The notes under the pieces are model-generated. The model ran no database searches. It saw nothing but the letters and a program-made list of their open reading frames with translations, and had not been told where the DNA came from. DNA of 64,000 nucleotides from Bacteroidota bacterium (GTDB lineage Bacteria > Bacteroidota > Bacteroidia > Chitinophagales > Chitinophagaceae): positions 310,001 through 374,000 of the forward strand of contig JAEZGS010000011.1 in assembly GCA_023437225.1 (NCBI GenBank). The letters run 5' to 3'. Below are positions 25,785-34,240 of the stretch, piece by piece (position 1 is the first letter of the stretch; each line of letters begins with the position of its first letter). The position numbers and the translations under genes were made by a program.

Positions 25785-26390
25785 ATGGCAACGGTTTATC
25801 ATCAAAAAGAAAGTCACCAAAATCTCGTTTTGCAGTTTCTTCGGAAGTTTGCTTCCATTGATGCTGCGCTTGCGGAAAATCTTGAACCGTATTTCGAATA
25901 CCGGACCTTCCCAAGAAGGTCTATGATTATTCAAAAAGGTGAGATTGAAAATTATATTAGTCTTGTGTCTAAGGGATTGATAAGAAAGTTTGTTGTTGCG
26001 GGCAAGAAGGAGATTACTCTGCAGCTGGCGACGGAAGGTCACATGATCCACTCCGAAATTTCTTTTCTCTTACAACAACCATCGGAAGTGTTCGTGGAAT
26101 CAATTGAGCCCTCAATGCTCATTAGCATAAGCTACCCGAACGTTCAGAAGATATTGGAAGAGATGCCTGAAGCTGAATTCATAGCGCGTTCATTGTTGTC
26201 CTATATGTTTCTGAAAAAAGATGCGCGTTATTACAACCAGCTTGTGAAGAATACGCGACAAAGATTTATTGAATACATGGAGCAGCATCCGCACATGTTG
26301 CAACGCGTGCCTCAAAAAATCCTCGCATCTTATCTTAATATCAAGCCGGAAACCTTTTCGCGACTAAAACATTTGATGTTAAAGAAGTAA
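25785..26390 (+). CDS. Crp/Fnr family transcriptional regulator (second of tandem pair)
   Basis: A 201-residue paralogue of the preceding protein, starting at the ATG at 25785, 4 nt after the neighbour's stop. The barrel contains MIIQKGEIENYISLVSKGLI and ITLQLATEGHMIHSEISFLL, aligning with the first copy, and the helix-turn-helix is RVPQKILASYLNIKPETFSRLK, nearly identical to that of the first copy. The strong similarity in the recognition helix suggests both bind similar sites or form heterodimers. It is convergent with mntH. Confidence 0.87.
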   Translation: MATVYHQKESHQNLVLQFLRKFASIDAALAENLEPYFEYRTFPRRSMIIQKGEIENYISLVSKGLIRKFVVAGKKEITLQLATEGHMIHSEISFLLQQPSEVFVESIEPSMLISISYPNVQKILEEMPEAEFIARSLLSYMFLKKDARYYNQLVKNTRQRFIEYMEQHPHMLQRVPQKILASYLNIKPETFSRLKHLMLKK

Positions 26391-26442
26391 TCGCTTTCAT
26401 TTCCACTTATTATTTCAAGTTTACCGTTTCCTGTTTTATGTT

Positions 26443-28326
26443 TTATAAATGAATGATCAGCACCGGTATCTTCAATTCATGACGCACAGAGTTAATGGTT
26501 TGACCATACAAGAAATCTTTCACACCAGTATGACCATGTGCACCTATGACAAGAAGATCTGCATTCTGTTCTTTTGTTATTCTCGCTATTTCACCAGCGC
26601 GATTTCGGAAGCCTAATACCCCATCAACTTTGAAGCCGCGCGACCTTAACTCTTCGGAATACTCGTCCATCTGTTGCAGGTCCGATGCCGTTTCATGATC
26701 TTCAACTTCCCTTCCATGTAATCTAGCCGATGGACTTTCTACAACGTGTATCAATATGTAGGAACTTGTGTCGCCGCCCTGGCCAATCGCTGCCGCGAGC
26801 AGCTTTTTGTCGTAGGTACTGAATTCAAGAGCAACGGCGATCCTTGAGTAAACCGGTGGCTTAAGGTCAAATTGTTTATCCATGCCTTTATGCATTTCTA
26901 TAGAACCCTGTCGCCGGTATTTTGTGATCAGTGGGTATGCTGTGATGTAGATGAGCAGCAGCAAAAAGAAGAGTCCTCCCGCAATGATCATCACCTTTGT
27001 AAGATCCGCACCAGGACTGGAAATAACAGGCATGGCTTCATTTAAGAGCAATCGGACATTCAGATATACCAGCAGTGATGCAATGGCCCATGAGAATATT
27101 TTCGTTGCTCTCCCAATGGCAAATTCCCCCATCGTTGTTTTGTCGCTCACAAAATGAATGAGAGGGATGACAGCAAATCCCAATTGCATGCTCAATACAA
27201 CCTGGCTAAAAACAAGTAAACGGTCGACTTCGTCATCGCCAAAAATATATATTACAAAGAACGCAGGTAAGATCGCGATCATTCGTGTCAGCAATCTTCG
27301 AACGAGTGGATTGATCCGCAAACGCAGATATCCTTCCATTACTATTTGTCCCGCTAAAGTGCCTGTAATTGTTGAGCTTTGGCCTGCAGCAATTAGTGCA
27401 ATCGCAAACATTATCGGCGCAATCTCCGTTCCTAAAAACGATGAAAGCAGCGTGTGGGCCTGCATAATTTCTGCAACATCGGTTCGACCAGATTTGAAAA
27501 ATACAGTAGCTGCAAGCACAAGTATCGCGGCATTGACAAGGAAGGCAATGTTCAGCGCAATTGCAGAATCAACGAAGTTCCATTTGAGCGCCTGTTTAAT
27601 CCCGCTGGTCGTCTTGCGGATCTTTCTTGTCTGCACCAGTGCAGAATGGAGATACAAATTGTGAGGCATTACTGTGGCTCCAATGATGCCAATAGCGATG
27701 TAAAGTGCTTCGTCAGTAGGGAAGGAGGGGATCAGTCCCTGCGCAACTTCTCCCATCTGAGGCTTTGCCAGAATGATTTCTGTGAGAAAAGATATCGCAA
27801 CAATGGCTACAAGTGCGATGATGAATGCTTCCATTTTCCGCATGCCAAGTCGCTGCAAAAACAAAAGAAGGAAAGTATCCAGTACTGTAATACCAACACC
27901 CCATATTAACGGAATGCCAGTTAATAAATGAATTCCGATGGCCATTCCTAAAACTTCGGCCAGGTCAGTTGCGGCGATGGCAACTTCTGCGAGGAGATAC
28001 AGCACAAAATTCACAGGCTTGGGATACGTTTCGCGATTGGCTTGCGCGAGGTCGCGTTTCCTGACAATTCCGAGTCGCGCCGATAAACTTTGAAGCAATA
28101 ACGCCATGATGTTGCTCATCAGCAATACCCAGAGGAGTGAGTAACCGAACTTGCTGCCACCAGCCAGGTCTGTTGCCCAGTTGCCGGGATCCATATAGCC
28201 TACACTTACCAGGTATGCAGGGCCAAAGAATGCAAAGATCTTGCGGAAACCACGATTGTTACCGGAAGTTGACACCGATTCATGCACTTCGCTTAGAGAA
28301 GCATCCGAATTAGTCTTGTACGTCAT
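26443..28326 (-). CDS. mntH: Nramp divalent metal transporter fused to a universal stress protein domain
   Basis: Residues 1-470 form an Nramp (MntH) proton-coupled Mn/Fe importer. The metal-binding motif DPGNW is at 46-50 and MPHN near 220, with about 11-12 membrane helices. Residues about 490-627 form a UspA-like domain (RIAVALEFSTYDKKLLAAA, then LLVIGAHGHTGVKDFLYGQ, the latter a typical nucleotide-binding loop with G-x2-G-x9-G-S/T variation). Such Nramp-USP fusions occur in some Bacteroidota and Actinobacteria-like lineages. The start overlaps the end of mntR by 17 nt, so the pair is one operon under a metal-responsive repressor. Confidence 0.92.
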   Translation of the reverse strand: MTYKTNSDASLSEVHESVSTSGNNRGFRKIFAFFGPAYLVSVGYMDPGNWATDLAGGSKFGYSLLWVLLMSNIMALLLQSLSARLGIVRKRDLAQANRETYPKPVNFVLYLLAEVAIAATDLAEVLGMAIGIHLLTGIPLIWGVGITVLDTFLLLFLQRLGMRKMEAFIIALVAIVAISFLTEIILAKPQMGEVAQGLIPSFPTDEALYIAIGIIGATVMPHNLYLHSALVQTRKIRKTTSGIKQALKWNFVDSAIALNIAFLVNAAILVLAATVFFKSGRTDVAEIMQAHTLLSSFLGTEIAPIMFAIALIAAGQSSTITGTLAGQIVMEGYLRLRINPLVRRLLTRMIAILPAFFVIYIFGDDEVDRLLVFSQVVLSMQLGFAVIPLIHFVSDKTTMGEFAIGRATKIFSWAIASLLVYLNVRLLLNEAMPVISSPGADLTKVMIIAGGLFFLLLLIYITAYPLITKYRRQGSIEMHKGMDKQFDLKPPVYSRIAVALEFSTYDKKLLAAAIGQGGDTSSYILIHVVESPSARLHGREVEDHETASDLQQMDEYSEELRSRGFKVDGVLGFRNRAGEIARITKEQNADLLVIGAHGHTGVKDFLYGQTINSVRHELKIPVLIIHL

Positions 28327-28978
28327 ATCTTACGAATACATTTTTTGCTACGGTTTCGCTCACGTTCACAGATGTGTTGTTCTTCAGCTTCAGTTCAATC
28401 GAATTATCAAATGAAAATCGTTTTGTGATCTGTACCCTGGTACCGAGCGTTAGCGACTTATGTTTCAGAAGATCGAGCATTTCGGGCGATTGATCACTGA
28501 TGTTGGTAATCACTGCCAGTGTTTCGTTAGCCAGTTCCAGCAGGTTGATGTTTTTATGTTGTGCGAACTTGCCGTTGATGTCCGGTATTGGATCTCCGTG
28601 GGGGTCGATCGTGGGAAATCCAAGGAACTCTTCGAGTTTATCAACCAGTTTCTTACTGCTGATATGTTCCAGTTCTTCTGCAACTTCATGCACCTCTTCC
28701 CAACCAAATTCAAGTTTCTCGACCAGGAAATACTCCCAGAGACGGTGCTTGCGAATGGTTTGAATAGCCAGGCGGCGTCCCTCAGCACTCAGTCGCACCC
28801 CCTGGTATTTTTCATAAATGAGAAGTTTCTGTTCTTTCAGCTTTTTGAGCATATCCGTTACCGAGGCAGCACGGGTGCTCAGTTCGCGGGCAAGTGCGTT
28901 GGTTGTTACATTGCCTTCAGCTTCCTGAAGGTGATATATTGCTTTGAGGTAGTTCTCTTTACTTGAAGAAACTCTCAT
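28310..28978 (-). CDS. mntR: DtxR/MntR family metal-dependent repressor
   Basis: A 222-residue regulator. Residues 1-65 are the winged helix (SSKENYLKAIYHLQ, ALARELSTRAASVTDMLKKL), the middle is the metal-binding and dimerisation domain (HRLWEYFLVEKL, EVHEVAEELEHI, a DPHGDPIP motif), and about 150-222 is an FeoA/SH3-like domain. The ATG at 28978 is chosen because the homology begins there; an upstream in-frame start would lie inside the promoter. The gene overlaps mntH by 17 nt. A palindrome over its -7 box suggests autorepression by Mn or Fe. Confidence 0.92.
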   Translation of the reverse strand: MRVSSSKENYLKAIYHLQEAEGNVTTNALARELSTRAASVTDMLKKLKEQKLLIYEKYQGVRLSAEGRRLAIQTIRKHRLWEYFLVEKLEFGWEEVHEVAEELEHISSKKLVDKLEEFLGFPTIDPHGDPIPDINGKFAQHKNINLLELANETLAVITNISDQSPEMLDLLKHKSLTLGTRVQITKRFSFDNSIELKLKNNTSVNVSETVAKNVFVRYDVQD

Positions 28979-29011
28979 GAGCCTAATCGTTTTGGGATGT
29001 CTAAAAATAAG

Positions 29012-29027
29012 TTTAGGCAAATCTAAA
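29012..29027 (-). promoter_or_regulatory. Probable MntR operator over the mntRH -7 box
   Basis: TTTAGGCAAATCTAAA is an imperfect 16-bp palindrome (TTTAG...CTAAA) of the DtxR/MntR type. The minus-strand -7 box TAGATTTG (29018-29025) lies inside it, so a bound repressor would block RNA polymerase. A further inverted half-site (TCTAAA, just toward mntR) makes three half-sites in a row. Confidence 0.62.
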
Positions 29028-29101
29028 AAAAATTCTCAACCAAACTTTATTTTTAGTGCTAATCGTATATAGTTATTTTAGAGATCAATTTTCGCGATGG
29101 T

Positions 29102-30094
29102 ATGATAAGAACAACAGGTTTGGTAAGGTTAGTTTATGTGTTCGTATTGCTTGGATTTGTCATGATGTCTTGTAAGGGGAAGAAGCGGGCGTCCATGAAA
29201 GATGAAGAAAGTGAGCAAGTGCAGGTTGAAGAATTTATCGAGTTTTTTCCCGAGGTGACACTACCATATGCTGTGCACGATACATCGCTAACAAAGAAGA
29301 CGAACGATTCATTGCTGATAGGACTTAAAAGTTTCTCCCGTTTCGTTCCGGATTCAATTTTCAAAAATCAGTTTGGAGCAAAAGCCAATCCTAAGCTGTA
29401 CGCCCTCGGAAGGGTGCAGGAAAAGGAGCGCGAAAATTATCTGATGATTCGGGCCAACCAGGGAACTAAGGCGGCCGCATACATACTTTGTTTCGACAAA
29501 GAAAACAATTATGTCAACTCATTGCCGCTGGTTCAAACAGGCAAAGAAAAATACGATCTCAACTATGGTGCGCTGGATAAAAAGTTTCAGATAACCACAT
29601 ACCGCGCGAAGAAGTCGAAGGATGGAGAACTTCAATACAAGCGCAACATATATGTTTATAACAGTGGCGCAAAAGAGTTTACACTGATCCTTACCGAGCC
29701 GAACGAAGAAATGATTGAGGATGTTTACAATCCGTTCGATACTCTTTCAAAAAAACATAAGCTTGCCGGCGATTATATAAAGAACGAAAAAAACCTTGTT
29801 TCCTTCCGCGATGGTAAAAATGAGAACGAATTGCTTTTCTTTGTGCACTTTGAAAAAGACAAAGGCTCCTGTGTGGGTGAACTGAAGGGTACCGCACGTA
29901 TGGTGTCAGCAAAAAAAGCAGTTTATAAAGAAGCCGGTAATCCCTGTACGCTGGAATTTAGTTTCGGCACAAATAATGTCACCCTTCGGGAACTTGAAGG
30001 TTGTGGCACTTACCGGGATATAAAATGCTTCTTTGACGGCACTTACCCAAAGAAAAAGGAGCCCTCTTCGAAGAAAGCGGCTAAAAAGAAATAA
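29102..30094 (+). CDS. Lipoprotein of unknown function
   Basis: A 330-residue protein with a lipoprotein signal (residues 1-24, VLLGFVMMSC, acylated Cys near 24). The mature part starts with a charged linker (KGKKRASMKDEES), then a domain of about 280 residues with beta strands, two C-terminal cysteine pairs (GSCVGELKGT, NPCTLEFSF, GCGTYRDIKCFFDGTY) and a lysine-rich tail ending KKAAKKK. The cysteines may form disulfides, which fits a periplasmic location. I do not recognise the family. It is divergent from mntR and alone. Confidence 0.7.
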   Translation: MIRTTGLVRLVYVFVLLGFVMMSCKGKKRASMKDEESEQVQVEEFIEFFPEVTLPYAVHDTSLTKKTNDSLLIGLKSFSRFVPDSIFKNQFGAKANPKLYALGRVQEKERENYLMIRANQGTKAAAYILCFDKENNYVNSLPLVQTGKEKYDLNYGALDKKFQITTYRAKKSKDGELQYKRNIYVYNSGAKEFTLILTEPNEEMIEDVYNPFDTLSKKHKLAGDYIKNEKNLVSFRDGKNENELLFFVHFEKDKGSCVGELKGTARMVSAKKAVYKEAGNPCTLEFSFGTNNVTLRELEGCGTYRDIKCFFDGTYPKKKEPSSKKAAKKK

Positions 30095-30267
30095 GAGTTT
30101 TTTTGTGACGTTGTTGAGCCCAAACCTTTAATCGATAAAATCATGGTAGTCCAAAATGCCCTGTTTACGACCATTCTGCGTTTCTAATGAATATTCAGGT
30201 ATATTGCATCCGAATGTGTATTAGATACATAATAGAAATTTTCTAATCCCCAAAAGTACTTGCGTCT

Positions 30268-31944
30268 ATGAGTTTTCTTAATTACAACGTACCCTATCCA
30301 GTTGATGAGCGCTATTCCAAACGGGTTGCTTACTTCTCCATGGAGTTTGCGATTCATCAACCATTAAAAATATACAGCGGTGGACTTGGATTCCTTTCGG
30401 GGTCTCACCTTCGCAGTGCATACGAGCTCAAACAAAACCTGATAGGAGTTGGCATTCTATGGAAATATGGTTATTACGACCAGGCACGTAACCAGGATCA
30501 AACCCTGCAGACAACCTGGATGGAGAAAAACTACAGCTTTCTTGAAGATACGGGCATCAAGTTCCAAATCAACATTCACGACCACCCGGTATGGATCAAG
30601 GTTTGGTATCTGAATCCGGAAACCTTCAAGACTGCCCCGCTGTTCCTGCTTAGTACAGACCTGCCGGAAAATGACTACGTTTCTCAAACGATCACACACC
30701 GGCTGTACGATGCGAACGTAGCTACCAAGGTAGCCCAGTTCATATTATTAGGAGTGGGTGGAGCAAAGCTGATCGACCAATTGAATTATAACCCGGATCT
30801 ATACCATCTGAACGAAGCACACGGAGTAAGTTCTGTTTTTTATCTGTATAAGAAGTACGGAAACCTTGAAGAGATCAGGAAACGTCTGGTGTTCACTACA
30901 CATACTCCTGAAGAAGCAGGCAATGAAAAGCACGACATCCATCTTTGTCACAAGATGAGCTATTTCTGCGGACTCAGCATTGACGAAGTGAAACAACTTA
31001 CAGGCTTGTATGACGACCAGTTCAATCATTCCCTTGTAGCGCTTCGCTTTGCACAATTGGCAAATGGAGTTTCGCAACTTCATGGTGAAGTTTCCCGGCA
31101 AATGTGGGGAAAGCATGAAGGTGTATGCCCGATCATTTCGATTACCAACGCACAGAATTATAACTATTGGGCCGATAAGCAACTTTATGAATCATCCCAA
31201 CAATCGAACGATGCTGCATGGGATGACCGCAAACGACATTTGAAGAAAAGATCTTTCGAGATAGTTGCAGACCAGACAGGCAAAATGTTCAATCCTGATG
31301 TTTTTACCATCGTGTGGGCCAGGAGGTTTGCGGGCTATAAGAGAAGCGAATTGATCACGCGTCCACGTGAACGCTTTGAGAAACTGCTTAATCATCCGAA
31401 ATATCCCGTGCAGATCATATGGGCTGGAAAGCCTTACCCCATGGATTACCCGGCGATAAACGAATTCAACAACCTGGTGCATTTAAGTCGCAATCACAAA
31501 AACATGGCTGTACTTGTTGGCTATGAACTTGGATTGTCGAAGCGACTCAAGCAGGCTGCAGATGTGTGGTTGAACAATCCACGCGTACCACGCGAAGCAT
31601 CCGGAACCAGCGGTATGACAGCGGCTATGAATGGCGCTGTAAACTTCTCAACAGACGATGGCTGGATACCTGAATTTGTGCGTCACGCTGAAAACGGGTT
31701 TGTGATACCACAAGCCGATTACGCAAACATGAGTACGCAGGAGCAGGATGATTACGATCTGGAAAAGCTGTATGAGATCCTGGAAAATGAGATCTTGCCA
31801 ATGTATTATGATGACCGCAACAAATGGCGCCAGATTGCAAAAACTGGTATGAACGATGTGCGCTATCAGTTTGAATCATCAAGAATGGCAGCAGAATATT
31901 ACGATCTGTTGTATAATAATAATGTGTTTGTAAGTGATAAGTGA
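30268..31944 (+). CDS. Alpha-glucan phosphorylase family (GT35) protein lacking the PLP lysine
   Basis: A 558-residue short member of the GT35 family (normally releases glucose-1-phosphate from glycogen or starch). Landmarks: YFSMEFAIHQPLKIYSGGLG, VFTTHTPEEAGNEKHD, and the phosphate-site region ARRFAGYKRSELI. The PLP-attachment region reads EASGTSGMTAAMN: Thr451 occupies the position of the lysine that forms the Schiff base in known phosphorylases (PROSITE PS00102 expects M-K). The codon is ACA. Phosphorylase activity is therefore doubtful unless PLP is bound differently. It starts 5 nt after TACTTG, a shortened promoter-like word. Not in an operon with other glycogen genes. Confidence 0.85.
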   Translation: MSFLNYNVPYPVDERYSKRVAYFSMEFAIHQPLKIYSGGLGFLSGSHLRSAYELKQNLIGVGILWKYGYYDQARNQDQTLQTTWMEKNYSFLEDTGIKFQINIHDHPVWIKVWYLNPETFKTAPLFLLSTDLPENDYVSQTITHRLYDANVATKVAQFILLGVGGAKLIDQLNYNPDLYHLNEAHGVSSVFYLYKKYGNLEEIRKRLVFTTHTPEEAGNEKHDIHLCHKMSYFCGLSIDEVKQLTGLYDDQFNHSLVALRFAQLANGVSQLHGEVSRQMWGKHEGVCPIISITNAQNYNYWADKQLYESSQQSNDAAWDDRKRHLKKRSFEIVADQTGKMFNPDVFTIVWARRFAGYKRSELITRPRERFEKLLNHPKYPVQIIWAGKPYPMDYPAINEFNNLVHLSRNHKNMAVLVGYELGLSKRLKQAADVWLNNPRVPREASGTSGMTAAMNGAVNFSTDDGWIPEFVRHAENGFVIPQADYANMSTQEQDDYDLEKLYEILENEILPMYYDDRNKWRQIAKTGMNDVRYQFESSRMAAEYYDLLYNNNVFVSDK

Positions 31945-31945
31945 T

Positions 31946-31980
31946 AAAAAAAACGTCCCGGAAAACGGGACGTTTTTTTT
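31946..31980. terminator. Terminator after the GT35 gene
   Basis: Perfect stem CGTCCCG / CGGGACG (31954-31972) with a GAAAA loop, flanked by A residues on the left and eight T residues on the right; works for the plus gene and possibly both strands. Confidence 0.9.
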
Positions 31981-31984
31981 AAGT

Positions 31985-32088
31985 ATGCTAGTGTGCTAGT
32001 TTGCTAGTATGCTAGTGTGCTAGTATGCTAATGTGCTAGTGTGCTAGTATGCTAGTGTGCTAGTGTGCTAATATGTTAGTATGCTAAT
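31985..32088. repeat. 13-unit octamer array, consensus RTGCTART
   Basis: Thirteen 8-bp units in exact register with the same consensus and variable positions as the array at 14831-14966, in the same orientation, again between convergent genes. It begins 13 nt past the terminator stem. One unit has TTGCTAGT and one ATGTTAGT. Confidence 0.97.
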
Positions 32089-32103
32089 GGAATAAGGAAC
32101 ACC

Positions 32104-32167
32104 GTTTTTCCGTTTCTCCGTTTCTCTGATTCTCCGTTTCTCCGTTTCTCCGTTTCTCCGTTCCTCC
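32104..32167. repeat. 8-unit octamer array, consensus GTTTCTCC
   Basis: Eight units in register (GTTTTTCC, GTTTCTCC, GTTTCTCT, GATTCTCC, three GTTTCTCC, GTTCCTCC) directly before the stop of the FKBP gene. Together with the array at 31985 it repeats the design seen at 14.8-15.0 kb. Confidence 0.95.
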
Positions 32168-32170
32168 TGC

Positions 32171-32920
32171 TTACTGGCCAATGTTCAATAATTCTACTTC
32201 AAATACCAATGTAGAGCCGCCTTTGATAACTGGTCCGGCATCACTATCGCCATAAGCGAGTTCCGATGGGATAAATAATTTCCATTTGCTTCCTACAGGC
32301 ATTAATTGAAGTGCTTCCACCCATCCACGAATAACGCCATTAACAGGGAAAGATATCGGCTCTCCACGTTGCACTGAACTATCGAATATGGTACCATCGA
32401 TCAGCGTTCCGTGGTAATGTACTTTCACAGTGTCTGTGAGTTTAGGCTTCGGACCATTTCCTTCCTTGATCACTTCATATTGAAGTCCACTGGGAAGACT
32501 TACAACGCCCTCGCGTTTCTTGTTCTCTTCAAGAAATGCAAGTCCTTCTTTTTTTACTGCTGCTGCTTTTTCACTTTTCATAGATTGCATGTAGTTCATG
32601 ATTATGTTATTGCATTGCTCTTCATTCAACTTAGCACCGTTATTCTTTACGTCGTTCAACGCAAGATTTACCATACTAAGATTAATGTCTTTAATTCCCT
32701 GGCTTTTATAAAACTCTGCCATGCTCACTCCAAGTGCATAACTAAATGAGTCGAGCGGGCTGGAGATCGATGTTGTGTGAGTAACCGGTTTCTTTGTTGT
32801 TCCCGCTGCCTTGTTAGCGGTGGAAGCTGGTTTTTTTGCCGGTGTTGCGGGTTTTTTCGTTTGAGCCATACCGTTAGTCATCAACCCCAATAACAATACC
32901 GGTAAAATAAGTCGTTTCAT
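32171..32920 (-). CDS. FKBP-type peptidyl-prolyl cis-trans isomerase, exported
   Basis: A 249-residue periplasmic foldase of the FkpA/Mip group. The ATG at 32920 (MKRLILPVLLLGLMTNGMAQ) gives a good signal peptide; an upstream in-frame ATG would spoil it. A Lys/Pro/Ala/Thr-rich linker (about residues 20-50) is followed by the dimerisation helices and the FKBP domain (about 140-249: VKVHYHGTLIDGTIFDSSVQ, GWVEALQLMPVGSKWKLFIPSELAYG, LVFEVELL), with the active-site aromatic residues conserved. The stop lies 3 nt from the octamer array at 32104-32167. Confidence 0.92.
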   Translation of the reverse strand: MKRLILPVLLLGLMTNGMAQTKKPATPAKKPASTANKAAGTTKKPVTHTTSISSPLDSFSYALGVSMAEFYKSQGIKDINLSMVNLALNDVKNNGAKLNEEQCNNIIMNYMQSMKSEKAAAVKKEGLAFLEENKKREGVVSLPSGLQYEVIKEGNGPKPKLTDTVKVHYHGTLIDGTIFDSSVQRGEPISFPVNGVIRGWVEALQLMPVGSKWKLFIPSELAYGDSDAGPVIKGGSTLVFEVELLNIGQ

Positions 32921-33010
32921 GCTGATTGCTGTTTCGTTTTGCGGCAAGGTAGCGGATATTTTTATATCTGCTTATCCAGAAGTCAACAGTAATTGTGAAA
33001 TTTACCACTT

Positions 33011-34240
33011 ATGACTGCACTGTTTGATCTTTATCGCAAAGCGTACCATGGATTGCCCAGGGAGGTATGGATGATATCGCTCATCATGCTGGTTAACCGC
33101 AGCGGAACAATGGTGGTACCCTTCATGACCATTTATCTTACCAGTGCCGAAATGGGCTATAGTATTGGAAAGGCGGGAATTGTACTCGGCGTGTTTGGAC
33201 TGGGTTCAATTCTTGGTGGTTATCTGGGAGGACGATTAACGGATCGGATTGGTCATAGAAGCGTACAGTTCTATACATTATTAGGTGGAGGCCTGCTCTT
33301 TATCTTATTAGGACAGGTAAAAGCGTTCTCATCCATATGTGTGGTGACGTTTTTTTTGAGCCTGGTGAATGAAGCATTCCGGCCCGCGAACGCGGCATCT
33401 ATTGCGCTTTATAGTACGGACGGAAATCGAACACGTTCATTTTCGCTGAACAGGCTTGCAGTGAATCTGGGATGGGCAGTTGGCGGCGCTTTGGGTGGCA
33501 TACTTGCTTCAATTGATTTCTCGGTATTATTTTATGTTGATGGCATCACAAACATTGCCGCCGCGCTTCTGTTGAGTCGCTTGTTGAAGCCGGTTGACAA
33601 GGCAAAACAACATGCATTACGCCAGTTGGCAACAGGTCCCATTCAATCTGCTTACAAGGATTCAGTTTACCTGCTGTTTATATTTCTCACGATCCTGTTC
33701 TCTATTTGCTTCTTTCAAATGTTCTCAACATTGTCAGCGTACTATAAAAATGAAGTAGGCTTCTCATCATTATTTATTGGTATACTGATGGCCATAAATG
33801 GTTTGCTGATCACATTTGTAGAAATGCTGCTGGTGTATAAACTGGAAGGCAAACGCAGTCCGACTTATTATATCATTGTTGGTGTGTTCCTTGTAGCAGT
33901 TGCATACCTCTTGTTGAATTTGGTTGAAGTCACGCATGTAGTTGCACTGGTGATGATGGTTTTGATAACTCTTGGCGAAATATTTTCGATGCCATTTATG
34001 AATAGCTTTTGGACAAGCAGGAGCAACAATCAGAATCGCGGTCAATACGCCGGATTATACACAATCGCATGGTCCATTGCTCATACGTGCGGCCCAATGG
34101 TGGGAGCCCAGATAGCACAGACCGCAGGTTATCGCACATTATGGTGGGGAGTAGGCGGACTTGGAACGCTTACGTCCTTAGGCTTTGTAGGTCTTCATAT
34201 ATGGTCAAATAAAAAAGACATCAGAAAAAAATTAAGTTGA
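33011..34240 (+). CDS. MFS transporter
   Basis: A 409-residue protein with about 12 hydrophobic segments and the MFS loop motif GGYLGGRLTDRIGHRSVQ between helices 2 and 3. The substrate is not readable. It overlaps the following methyltransferase gene by one nucleotide (TGATG), so the two are coupled. It lies 90 nt from the divergent FKBP gene. Confidence 0.88.
   Translation: MTALFDLYRKAYHGLPREVWMISLIMLVNRSGTMVVPFMTIYLTSAEMGYSIGKAGIVLGVFGLGSILGGYLGGRLTDRIGHRSVQFYTLLGGGLLFILLGQVKAFSSICVVTFFLSLVNEAFRPANAASIALYSTDGNRTRSFSLNRLAVNLGWAVGGALGGILASIDFSVLFYVDGITNIAAALLLSRLLKPVDKAKQHALRQLATGPIQSAYKDSVYLLFIFLTILFSICFFQMFSTLSAYYKNEVGFSSLFIGILMAINGLLITFVEMLLVYKLEGKRSPTYYIIVGVFLVAVAYLLLNLVEVTHVVALVMMVLITLGEIFSMPFMNSFWTSRSNNQNRGQYAGLYTIAWSIAHTCGPMVGAQIAQTAGYRTLWWGVGGLGTLTSLGFVGLHIWSNKKDIRKKLS

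Noticed and set aside
27158..27664. Open frame opposite mntH
   Set aside because: Antisense to conserved Nramp helices; composition is not protein-like.
28460..28966. Open frame opposite mntR
   Set aside because: Shadow of the conserved repressor gene; no signal of coding.
32104..32167. GTTTCTCC array considered as coding (open in all frames)
   Set aside because: It has no start codon or ribosome site and encodes only a repeated 8-residue word; it is best viewed as an intergenic repeat.
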